This document shows, one piece after another, positions 9,349 through 16,653 of a DNA stretch of 64,000 nucleotides (positions within the stretch are counted from its first letter, which is position 1; every line of letters begins with the position of its first letter). Position numbers and translations under genes: made by a program. The DNA comes from CAIVAT01 sp964473485. GTDB lineage: Bacteria > Bacteroidota > Bacteroidia > Bacteroidales > FEN-979. The stretch is taken from NCBI GenBank assembly GCA_964473485.1, contig CAYYPH010000003.1:1-64000 (forward strand), in the 5' to 3' direction. The notes under the pieces were generated by a model, which had not been told where the DNA came from, made no database searches, and saw only the letters and a list, made by a program, of their open reading frames with translations.

Positions 9349-10425
9349 ATGAAAAAAATATATAGCTGCATAATTGCGATATTTCTGATGGGATTGATTT
9401 TAATCCCGCAGGATCAGGTGACAGCTGGCAATAAAGACCGTTCGGGACAGGCAGGCGCCTCTGAGTTGCTCATTAACCCCTGGGCCCGTAGTTCAGGCTG
9501 GGGATCGGTGGGTACCTCGAATACCCACGGACTTGAGGCAATCTTTACCAATGTGGCCGGAACCGCCTTTACCAAGGGAACGGAAATCATCTTTTCCTAT
9601 ACCAACTGGCTGAAAGGCTCAGGGGTTAACCTGATGGCATTCGGACTGAGCCAGAAACTCGGGGAGAACGGCGGCGTGCTGACGGCGGCCGTGATGTCGA
9701 TGAGTTTCGGTGAAATCGATGTGACCACCACCTCGTCGCCGGAGCCCATCCAGGGAACCTTCAAACCGAACTACATGAACATCAACCTGTCGTATGCCAA
9801 GGCATTCTCCAACAGCATCTATGGCGGTTTGACCGTTAAGTTGATCACGGAGTCGATCTCGGATGCGACTGCAACCGGATTTGCACTGGATGCAGGGATT
9901 CAGTATGTAACCGGCGAGAAGGACCAGGTGAAATTCGGCATTGCTCTGAAGAATGTCGGCGCACCAATGAAGTTCAGCGGCGACGGTTTATCTTTCCGCG
10001 GTATCATTCCGACGCACGGAAACGACAACGACCAGTTTACCGTTGAGCAGCGCTCGGCCAAGTACGAGATGCCGGCAACCCTTCGTATCGGGGCATCCTA
10101 CGATTTTCTGATCGGTGAGATGCACAGGATCACAGCGGCTGCAAACTTTACCTCAAACTCATTTACGAAGGACCAGTTTACGCTGGGTCTGGAATATGCG
10201 CTGAAATATTACCTTCAGTTGCGTGCCGGTTACACCTACCAGGGTGGAATGTTCAATACGAATGTTGCTGAGCGCGGAACGGTCTTCACAGGCCCAAGCG
10301 CCGGATTCACCGTTTCAGTGCCGTTCAATAAGGAAAAGGAAACAGGACTTGCGATCGACTATTCGTTCAGAGCAACCAATCCTTTTCAGGGTACACATAG
10401 TGTAGGAATTAAACTTAACTTCTAG
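9349..10425 (+). CDS. PorV/PorQ-family outer-membrane beta-barrel protein
   Basis: A 358-residue barrel protein with a signal peptide (about 1-27). After it comes the family stretch ELLINPWARSSGWGSVG and then NVAGTAF, matching the PorV/PorQ family in which the first strands describe an early conserved patch. The chain ends in KLNF, a barrel-type C-terminus. In Porphyromonas, PorV shuttles T9SS cargo from the translocon to the attachment complex. This paralogue sits directly after a large T9SS-type cargo gene, so it may serve that protein. ATG 9349 is preferred over a TTG at 9310 because the latter adds 13 polar residues before the signal peptide. A terminator follows. Confidence 0.8.
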   Translation: MKKIYSCIIAIFLMGLILIPQDQVTAGNKDRSGQAGASELLINPWARSSGWGSVGTSNTHGLEAIFTNVAGTAFTKGTEIIFSYTNWLKGSGVNLMAFGLSQKLGENGGVLTAAVMSMSFGEIDVTTTSSPEPIQGTFKPNYMNINLSYAKAFSNSIYGGLTVKLITESISDATATGFALDAGIQYVTGEKDQVKFGIALKNVGAPMKFSGDGLSFRGIIPTHGNDNDQFTVEQRSAKYEMPATLRIGASYDFLIGEMHRITAAANFTSNSFTKDQFTLGLEYALKYYLQLRAGYTYQGGMFNTNVAERGTVFTGPSAGFTVSVPFNKEKETGLAIDYSFRATNPFQGTHSVGIKLNF

Positions 10426-10460
10426 TTAAAGAGTTTAATTCATTTCTTTGTCATTAAAGC

Positions 10461-10487
10461 AAAAGGACCCTTTTTAAGGGTTCTTTT
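10461..10487 (+). terminator. Rho-independent terminator after the surface trio
   Basis: A stem AAAGGACCC / GGGTTCTTT (one G-U pair) with a short T/A loop, followed by T-rich sequence. It closes the operon at 1211-10425 and separates it from greA. Confidence 0.75.
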
Positions 10488-10519
10488 GTCTTATTATATT
10501 TTTTAATAAAGCAACCGAA

Positions 10520-10993
10520 ATGTCTGACATTAAGTATTACACACCCGAGGGCCTTGAAAAGCTAAAGGAGGATCTCAACCATCTTACCACCGTTGAACGG
10601 CCTGCCATATCGCGGCAGATCGCTGAAGCCAGAGACAAGGGAGATCTTTCGGAGAATGCGGAATATGCGGCTGCCAAAGAGGCACAGTCGATGCTGGAGC
10701 TGAAGATATCGAAATTGCAGGAGGTGATCAGCAATGCACGCCTGATTGATGAAAGGAAACTGGATAACAGTAAAGTGCTGATCTTTTCGACCGTAAAACT
10801 GAAGAATTCAAGCAATGGTAATTTCGTGACCTATACGCTTGTTCCTGAAAACGAAGCAAATATCAAGACGGGAAAACTTTCTGTCAGTTCGCCTATTGCA
10901 AAAGGATTGCTTGGCAAAACCATCGGCGAGACCGTTGAGATAACCGTGCCGGCTGGAAAAATATCCTTCGAGATCATCGAAATAACCCGATAA
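10520..10993 (+). CDS. greA: Transcription elongation factor GreA
   Basis: A 157-residue protein of the usual GreA length. The N-terminal half (1-75) is the antiparallel coiled coil with the family stretch GDLSENAEYAAAKE, whose acidic tip residues enter the RNA polymerase secondary channel. The C-terminal half (80-157) is the FKBP-like globular domain with SPIAKGLLGK. GreA stimulates transcript cleavage in backtracked polymerase. It starts 33 bases after the upstream terminator and is followed 10 bases later by a HIT-family gene, so the two are probably co-transcribed. Confidence 0.96.
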   Translation: MSDIKYYTPEGLEKLKEDLNHLTTVERPAISRQIAEARDKGDLSENAEYAAAKEAQSMLELKISKLQEVISNARLIDERKLDNSKVLIFSTVKLKNSSNGNFVTYTLVPENEANIKTGKLSVSSPIAKGLLGKTIGETVEITVPAGKISFEIIEITR

Positions 10994-11003
10994 ACTGATT
11001 GTC

Positions 11004-11402
11004 ATGGCCACTATCTTCACAAGGATCGTTAATGGCGAGATACCGTGTTATAAAGTCGCCGAAAATGACCGGTTTCTTGCGTTCCTCGACATCAACCCGC
11101 TGCAGGAAGGGCATACGCTGGTTATTCCAAAGCGGGAGATTGATTATATCATGGACCTGGATGATGACCTGCATGCAGGTCTCTGGAATTTTGCAAAAAA
11201 GGTAGGTAAAGCCATAGAAAAGGTGGTTCCCTGCCAGCGGATCGGTATCACGGTGATCGGCCTTGAAGTCCCCCATACCCACATCCACCTGATCCCGCTA
11301 CGGTCAATGTACGACATGGATTTCAGAAAACCCAAACTGAAGTTAACCCCCGAAGAATTTAACGGCCTCGCTGCCAGGATCGCCGGGGCAATGGAAACGT
11401 AG
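11004..11402 (+). CDS. HIT-family nucleotide-binding protein
   Basis: A 132-residue histidine-triad protein. The N-terminal signature FTRIVNGEIPCYKV, the central PLQEGHTLVIPK and the active-site triad H-T-H-I-H-L (about residues 90-95) are all present. HIT hydrolases of this branch cleave adenosine phosphoramidates or dinucleotide-type substrates through the middle histidine. It lies 10 bases downstream of greA. Its 3' end faces purF across a repeat island, so the two genes converge. Confidence 0.93.
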   Translation: MATIFTRIVNGEIPCYKVAENDRFLAFLDINPLQEGHTLVIPKREIDYIMDLDDDLHAGLWNFAKKVGKAIEKVVPCQRIGITVIGLEVPHTHIHLIPLRSMYDMDFRKPKLKLTPEEFNGLAARIAGAMET

Positions 11403-11613
11403 GCCGTGGGCCGTAGGACGTGGATAGGAGAGGGGAGAAGGGAGAGGGGAGAATTGACAATTGACAATTGACAATTGACAATTGACAATGAACTGAAAAT
11501 TGAAAACGAATCAATCAGTCAATCAGTCAATCAATCAATCAATCAGTCACTCACTCACTCACTCACTCATTCACTCATTCACTCATTAAATTGCGTCACC
11601 CGTTACGATTTCC
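11403..11613. repeat. Convergent intergenic micro-repeat island
   Basis: Between the 3' ends of the HIT gene and purF. Blocks in order: GGCCGTAGG-type repeats, a GAGAGGGGAGAA purine block, five GACAATT units (about 11454-11488), a GAAAACGAATC word, then CAATCAGT units grading into CACTCACT and CATTCACT units (about 11508-11586). It shares the GACAATT, CAATCAGT and GAAAACG words with the islands at 1-171, 48158-48259 and 57599-57792. No gene is seen. Confidence 0.85.
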
Positions 11614-13515
11614 TCAGTACGCCCTGACATTTCTCCCCTCAATATAATTGATAAAGGCCCGGTTGACGACTTTATTTCCGCCCGGTGTGGGATAGTCGCC
11701 GGTAAAGTACCAGTCGCCCTGGTGATCGGGAATGGCAAGGTGCAGATCGGCAATGGTCTGGTAAACGATCTCGACTTCAGCCCTGCAATTGGCAGGTGTG
11801 AGCAACTCTGTGATTTTTGAAGCAATCCTTTCCGGGGTGAAAGGAGCATAGATCTCCTTTACATGGTTTACGATTTTTTCCTTCGGCAGTGATTCCTGCA
11901 GTTTCGATTTCCGGTATACCTCGTTGATGATATGCTCCTGGCGTGTCTCCTTAAGCAGCTCGATGGCGGCTTTAAAGGCGATGAAGTCGGTGATTTTGGC
12001 CATGTCGATCCCATAACAGTCGGGATACCGGATCTGGGGGGCCGAAGAGGCGATGACGATCTTACGGGGCCCGAGGCGGTCGAGGATCCTGATGATGCTT
12101 TGCTTCAGGGTGGTCCCCCTGACGATCGAATCGTCGAGCACAACCAGGCAGTCTTTTCCCGGCCGTATGCTGCCATAGGTGATGTCGTAGACGTGGGCCG
12201 CCAGGTCATCGCGCTGTGAATCCTGGGTGATGAAAGTACGCAGCTTCATATCTTTCACCGCCACCTTTTCAGCCCTCGGCCGGAGCTTTAAGATTGCTTC
12301 AAGGTCTGCCCTGTCGAGTGATTTACCGGCCTCCACGATACGGTCGGCCTTGATCTTGTTGCAGAACGCATCCAGTTCCTCGATCAAACCGTAATAAGCA
12401 TCAACGGCCGTGTTGGGAATATAAGAGAAAACGGAGTTCTCGAGGTCGTGGTTGATCGATTTCAGGATGGCTGGTGCAAGATATCTCCCAAGTTTTTTTC
12501 GTTCCCTGTAAATGTCGGTATCGGTTCCCCTCGAGAAGTAGATACGCTCGAACGAGCACGATTTCTTCTCCTCAGGCTTACGGAATTCCTTTTCGGAGAT
12601 TCTTCCGTCTTTCTTGATGATCAGGGCGTGCCCCGGACGGAGTTCATGGACTGCATCGTTGCTTACATTCATGGCAGTAAGGAGAACCGGCCGCTCAGAG
12701 GTCACAACGGCGATTTCCTTGTCGTGGTAATAATAGGCAGGCCTGATGCCGGCAGGGTCGCGCATCACAAAGGCATCGCCATGCCCGAACAGCCCGGCGA
12801 TCACATAACCTCCGTCCCATGTCTTGGCTGCCCTGCGGATGATCTTCTGCACATTCAGGTGCCTGGCTATATGAAACGTGATGGAACGTTTCGGCAGCCC
12901 CTGCTGTTTGAATTTCTGGTAGAGTTCCTCGTTCTCCTCATCCAGAAAGTGACCGATCTTCTCGAGGATGGTGATGGTATCGCTGGTCTCCACCGGATAT
13001 TGTCCCAGGTCGATGAGCTTTTCAAACAACTCATCAACGTTGGTCATGTTGAAATTGCCGGCGACCACCAGGTTCTTGGTCATCCAGTTATTTTCTCTTA
13101 CAAAGGGATGGATGTTCAGGATATTGTTCTTGCCAAAGGTGCCGTACCTCAGATGCCCGAGATAAAGCTCGCCCAGCAGGTCGACCTTTTGTTTCAGCCA
13201 TTGTACGTCGGTGAGCCGCTGCGGATGGCGTTCTTCGATCTCCCTGATACTCTGCCCGATCCTGTTGAAGATATCCTGTATCGGGGCGCCGGCATTCGAC
13301 CGTATACGGTTGATGTACTTGTTGCCCGGCTCCAGGTCGAACTTGATGCTGGCAATGCCGGCCCCGTCCTGCCCCCGGTTATGCTGCTTCTGCATGAGCA
13401 GGTGCAGTTTGTTCAGACCGTAAAAAGCTGATCCGTACCGGGCCAGGTAGTATTCGAGGGGCTGAAGGAGGCGGACCAGGGCAATGCCGCATTCGTGATG
13501 AATGAAATCACTCAT
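11614..13515 (-). CDS. purF: Amidophosphoribosyltransferase (long Bacteroidota form)
   Basis: A 633-residue enzyme for the first step of purine synthesis, glutamine plus PRPP to phosphoribosylamine. The N-terminal glutaminase domain begins with a short leader and the catalytic Cys9 (HHECGIAL), followed by QKQHNRGQDGAGIAS. The C-terminal phosphoribosyltransferase domain carries the PRPP loop VVLDDSIVRGTT (about residues 457-468). It is longer than the roughly 470-500 residue enzymes of most bacteria; this longer form is typical of Bacteroidota, which often carry a second class II amidotransferase paralogue, so a diverged PurF-like role cannot be excluded. A TAACTTTG promoter element lies just upstream. 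Confidence 0.88.
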   Translation of the reverse strand: MSDFIHHECGIALVRLLQPLEYYLARYGSAFYGLNKLHLLMQKQHNRGQDGAGIASIKFDLEPGNKYINRIRSNAGAPIQDIFNRIGQSIREIEERHPQRLTDVQWLKQKVDLLGELYLGHLRYGTFGKNNILNIHPFVRENNWMTKNLVVAGNFNMTNVDELFEKLIDLGQYPVETSDTITILEKIGHFLDEENEELYQKFKQQGLPKRSITFHIARHLNVQKIIRRAAKTWDGGYVIAGLFGHGDAFVMRDPAGIRPAYYYHDKEIAVVTSERPVLLTAMNVSNDAVHELRPGHALIIKKDGRISEKEFRKPEEKKSCSFERIYFSRGTDTDIYRERKKLGRYLAPAILKSINHDLENSVFSYIPNTAVDAYYGLIEELDAFCNKIKADRIVEAGKSLDRADLEAILKLRPRAEKVAVKDMKLRTFITQDSQRDDLAAHVYDITYGSIRPGKDCLVVLDDSIVRGTTLKQSIIRILDRLGPRKIVIASSAPQIRYPDCYGIDMAKITDFIAFKAAIELLKETRQEHIINEVYRKSKLQESLPKEKIVNHVKEIYAPFTPERIASKITELLTPANCRAEVEIVYQTIADLHLAIPDHQGDWYFTGDYPTPGGNKVVNRAFINYIEGRNVRAY

Positions 13516-13534
13516 TGGTCATTCAATTGGGGTG

Positions 13535-13542
13535 CAAAGTTA
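13535..13542 (-). promoter_or_regulatory. Putative -7 element of purF
   Basis: TAACTTTG on the minus strand, an exact match to TAnnTTTG, about 20 bases upstream of the purF ATG. No good -33 element is visible. It lies in the 33-base gap after the next gene's stop codon, so purF probably has its own promoter. Confidence 0.45.
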
Positions 13543-13548
13543 CGAAAA

Positions 13549-15534
13549 TTATTTCCCGCCCCCGTGTTGCTGCAATAATGCGGCCGCCTGCCTGCTTCCA
13601 AGAGCCGCAGCCCTGGTCCAGTCTCTTATTGCGGCTTCCTGATCCTGCAGGTAGAAATGAACCGATCCGCGGCCGGTCCATGCGTCGGCATAATCAGAAT
13701 CGATCTCGATGGCCCTGGTGAAATCGCCGAGCGCCGCCCTGTAGTCCTTCAGCACGGCAGCCCTTACCATCCCGCGGTTGTTGAAAGCCCTTGCGTAGTA
13801 TGGATTCAGTGCGATGGCACTATCGTAATACCTGATGGCCTCCGCCCCGTCGCCCTGCCGGTAAAGGTCATTCCCCCGGTTGAAAAAAAGCACCGCATCA
13901 CGTTTTACCGAAGGTTTCCGGTAGGGATTCTCAAGCTGCATGCGCAAAATAGTCATATGCATGGAATCGAGTGTGGAATAATCGACAGGATGATAAAAAC
14001 CTTCCAGGAATCCATACCTGTTTTCCCTTGACGAAGATAGACGACGGTCGGGCAACTCCCTGATATCAATCTCTTTGATGTCGTCCCTGTATCCCCTTTC
14101 TGCAAAAATGGCGCACACACCGTCGGCATAGATCATACGCCAGCCGTCCATATTTTTTAGTTGCAGGGTCCACGGATAATATTTGAGATAATTATAGACG
14201 ATCAGATCGGGCCGGTATTTTTCGGTCACGGCGCTGAGTTCTCCCTTCCATGTTCTGACCACCTCCGAATAAAGCGCTTCCCTGACCACCTCAAGCCGGC
14301 CATCAATATAGACAGGTTGGGGAAGTCTCCACGACAGCCATCCGCCAAAACCCATACTGTTGATGATCTTTCCTTTAAGGCCGTTCTGCAGCAGGAAGTT
14401 CGCTGCCAGTTCGGGCTGGTGGTTGAGGTTAAGGCCCATCCCGCTTTTGTTGAAAGAATCGTTGCCGATATAATAGGCGTTGGTCAGCACCCGTGGAATC
14501 AATGCCAGGGGAAGGATGAGCAGAAGGACCCACGCTGCCTGCTCACAACGTTTAACAAGTTTTGCCGGGAGTTGAACCATGGCGTGACCAGGCTGGCTGA
14601 CCAGTAGGGCTGCGGAAATGGCAAACAGCGGGATATTCCTGATGGCCGCCATTGCCAGCAGGCCAAAAAGAAGCGGCAGGAGTGTTTCATGAAGGGTGAG
14701 CGTCCGGCGACGGATAACCCAGTAACCCAGGGTCATTCCGATCATGAGCAGGAAGAGATAATCGCGGAGGAAAAACGACTGTTGACCCAAAAATGGCATA
14801 AACTCCTGAATGTGATGATGGTATATGTTGGAAGGGCTGAACCGGGTGAGCAGTTCGAACGGGAAGATCAGTCCTTTGAGCCCGTAGGGATTGAGTAAAG
14901 TGATGAGAACCGAGGCGATCAGCCAGGCGGCAAAGGTCAGGTCGGTTTTTCGCCGCTTCACCGAATAACTAAGGCCGAACACAGCCATCACTGCAATCCC
15001 TGTTATGAAAAGGGCGTGCATGTTACACCATATGAGCATGATGACCGGCAGCAGCGGCAAAAGGTTCCTGACTTTACGGAAATAAAGCTCACAGATGAAC
15101 CAGATGATGGTCAGGAAAAGAAAGGAGAACATTTCGGGCCGGGTGGCAACCCGTTGCTCAATGACCAGGAAGAGAACCAGTATGGTCATGGAACCGAGGG
15201 CCATGGGCACACGGAACATAGCATTGCGTAGCACCAGCATCAGCAGCAATGTCATGCTTACGACAGCTACAAACAAACTGAGCAGGACGTAGCCCCCCAC
15301 TTTGTAAATAAGGTAAAGGGTAAGCTGAAAAAGCCAGTGCTGGTCGATGTATTCATGTTCACTGACCGACCAGGTGGAAAGGTCGTGCGAAGGTACTGCA
15401 TGGTGGGTGAAGATCCACTCGCCGTACTTTAAATGGAATCCCAGGTCGGGATCAGAAAGCTGACGGAGCGAGAGAGTGAAAACCAGAATGGCAATGAGGA
15501 TCAGCGGAAATATCCACCTGTTGCGCGACATCAT
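13549..15534 (-). CDS. Polytopic membrane protein (GT-C-like) with C-terminal TPR repeats
   Basis: A 661-residue protein. Residues 1-340 hold about ten hydrophobic segments. The first loop has a Ser-Asp-Pro-Asp-Leu-Gly-Phe-His stretch, reminiscent of the acidic motif in the first loop of GT-C membrane glycosyltransferases. After a soluble middle part (about 370-530), the C-terminus (about 555-655) has two to three tetratricopeptide repeats (for example AIRYYDSAIALNPYYARAFNN). GT-C enzymes use lipid-linked sugars on the outer face of the inner membrane. No specific substrate can be assigned and the glycosyltransferase label is an inference from architecture. It is a single gene between purF and the divergent mnmH. 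Confidence 0.65.
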   Translation of the reverse strand: MMSRNRWIFPLILIAILVFTLSLRQLSDPDLGFHLKYGEWIFTHHAVPSHDLSTWSVSEHEYIDQHWLFQLTLYLIYKVGGYVLLSLFVAVVSMTLLLMLVLRNAMFRVPMALGSMTILVLFLVIEQRVATRPEMFSFLFLTIIWFICELYFRKVRNLLPLLPVIMLIWCNMHALFITGIAVMAVFGLSYSVKRRKTDLTFAAWLIASVLITLLNPYGLKGLIFPFELLTRFSPSNIYHHHIQEFMPFLGQQSFFLRDYLFLLMIGMTLGYWVIRRRTLTLHETLLPLLFGLLAMAAIRNIPLFAISAALLVSQPGHAMVQLPAKLVKRCEQAAWVLLLILPLALIPRVLTNAYYIGNDSFNKSGMGLNLNHQPELAANFLLQNGLKGKIINSMGFGGWLSWRLPQPVYIDGRLEVVREALYSEVVRTWKGELSAVTEKYRPDLIVYNYLKYYPWTLQLKNMDGWRMIYADGVCAIFAERGYRDDIKEIDIRELPDRRLSSSRENRYGFLEGFYHPVDYSTLDSMHMTILRMQLENPYRKPSVKRDAVLFFNRGNDLYRQGDGAEAIRYYDSAIALNPYYARAFNNRGMVRAAVLKDYRAALGDFTRAIEIDSDYADAWTGRGSVHFYLQDQEAAIRDWTRAAALGSRQAAALLQQHGGGK

Positions 15535-15572
15535 AGGAGGTTTACGGGAGGATAAAAGTACCTACAAAGGTC

Positions 15573-15603
15573 TTGCAGGAGTGATCAATCAGGCGTAATT
15601 TTG
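15573..15603 (+). promoter_or_regulatory. Putative promoter of the selenium-tRNA operon
   Basis: TTG at 15573-15575, 20 bases, then TAATTTTG at 15596-15603, an exact TAnnTTTG. The element covers a possible TTG start codon at 15601, so that codon is probably not translated and the GTG at 15625 becomes the likely start of mnmH. Confidence 0.6.
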
Positions 15604-15624
15604 ACGAACACAAGAAAATTATCG

Positions 15625-16653
15625 GTGATCTCCAAAATTATACCGCTCAACGGGCATGACCTTGACTTCGGATTTCCTGTAATCGATGTCAGGTCGCCAG
15701 GGGAGTATGCCCAGGGGCATATTCCGGGGGCCGTCAACATTCCGTTGTTTACTGACCACGAAAGGGCTGAGATCGGAACGTTGTATGTGAAAAAGGGTCG
15801 GGATCAGGCAGTGGCCCGAGGGCTCGATATGGTCCTGCCACGCACCGGGCAATATCTGACGGAGCTGAAGAAGACTGCCGCCGGCGAAAAGCGGGTGGCG
15901 GTTTATTGCTGGCGGGGAGGGATGCGCAGCGAATCGATGGCAAATCTCTTCAGCCGGGCTGGTTTTGAGGTCCATATCATCACCGGCGGGTACAAGGCGT
16001 ACCGCAGGATGATCCGGGAGCAACTGTCGGTTCCAATGTCTGCCATAGTCGTGGGAGGTTATACCGGCAGCGGAAAGACCGAATTGCTGCATCATCTGTC
16101 GTTGCTCGGCGAACAGGTGATCGACCTGGAAATGCTGGCCAGGCACAAGGGGTCGGTTTTCGGGGCCCTGGGTCAGCAATCCCAGCCGACCAACGAACAG
16201 TTTGAGAATGACCTTTTCGGGCACTGGCGGCGTCTGGCTCCAGAGCGGGTGGTGTGGATCGAGGATGAAAGCAGGATGATCGGGACGGTGACCTTGCCGG
16301 ATGCGATGGTTCGGTTGATTTCCGGGTCACCGATGGTGATGCTGGTAACCGGTTGGGAGGAAAGGATCGGCCGGCTCGTAAATGAGTATGCCGGGTTTGA
16401 CAAGGCCTTGCTGGCAGAGTCTGTCAACCGTATCCGCACCCGGCTGGGAGGCGCCCAGGCACAGGAAGCGCTTGCAGCCCTGGAGACCGGGGATTTCCGG
16501 AAGGTTGCCGCAATCGCGTTGCAATATTACGACAAAGCGTACCGGTTTGCAGTCGACCGGAGGTCATGCAGGCAGATCAGGGAGATCGGTGTGCATGGAA
16601 GCAACCTGAAAGAAGCAGCCAAAAAGCTTGTTTATGAAACCAATTTATCTTGA
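15625..16653 (+). CDS. mnmH: tRNA 2-selenouridine synthase
   Basis: A 342-residue enzyme that converts 2-thiouridine at tRNA wobble position 34 to 2-selenouridine, using selenophosphate and a geranylated intermediate. The N-terminal rhodanese domain (about 1-125) has VIDVRSPGEY and the catalytic loop Cys95-Trp-Arg-Gly-Gly with MRSES. The C-terminal P-loop domain has a Walker A motif GYTGSGKT (about 145-152). Start: a TTG at 15601 is overlapped by a promoter element, so GTG 15625 is chosen; the residues lost are not part of the family core. It overlaps the next gene by 20 bases, giving translational coupling with the selenophosphate synthetase it depends on. Confidence 0.92.
   Translation: MISKIIPLNGHDLDFGFPVIDVRSPGEYAQGHIPGAVNIPLFTDHERAEIGTLYVKKGRDQAVARGLDMVLPRTGQYLTELKKTAAGEKRVAVYCWRGGMRSESMANLFSRAGFEVHIITGGYKAYRRMIREQLSVPMSAIVVGGYTGSGKTELLHHLSLLGEQVIDLEMLARHKGSVFGALGQQSQPTNEQFENDLFGHWRRLAPERVVWIEDESRMIGTVTLPDAMVRLISGSPMVMLVTGWEERIGRLVNEYAGFDKALLAESVNRIRTRLGGAQAQEALAALETGDFRKVAAIALQYYDKAYRFAVDRRSCRQIREIGVHGSNLKEAAKKLVYETNLS

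Noticed and set aside
12448..13431. Plus-strand open frame of 327 codons opposite purF
   Set aside because: It mirrors the conserved purF coding sequence and has no recognisable domain.
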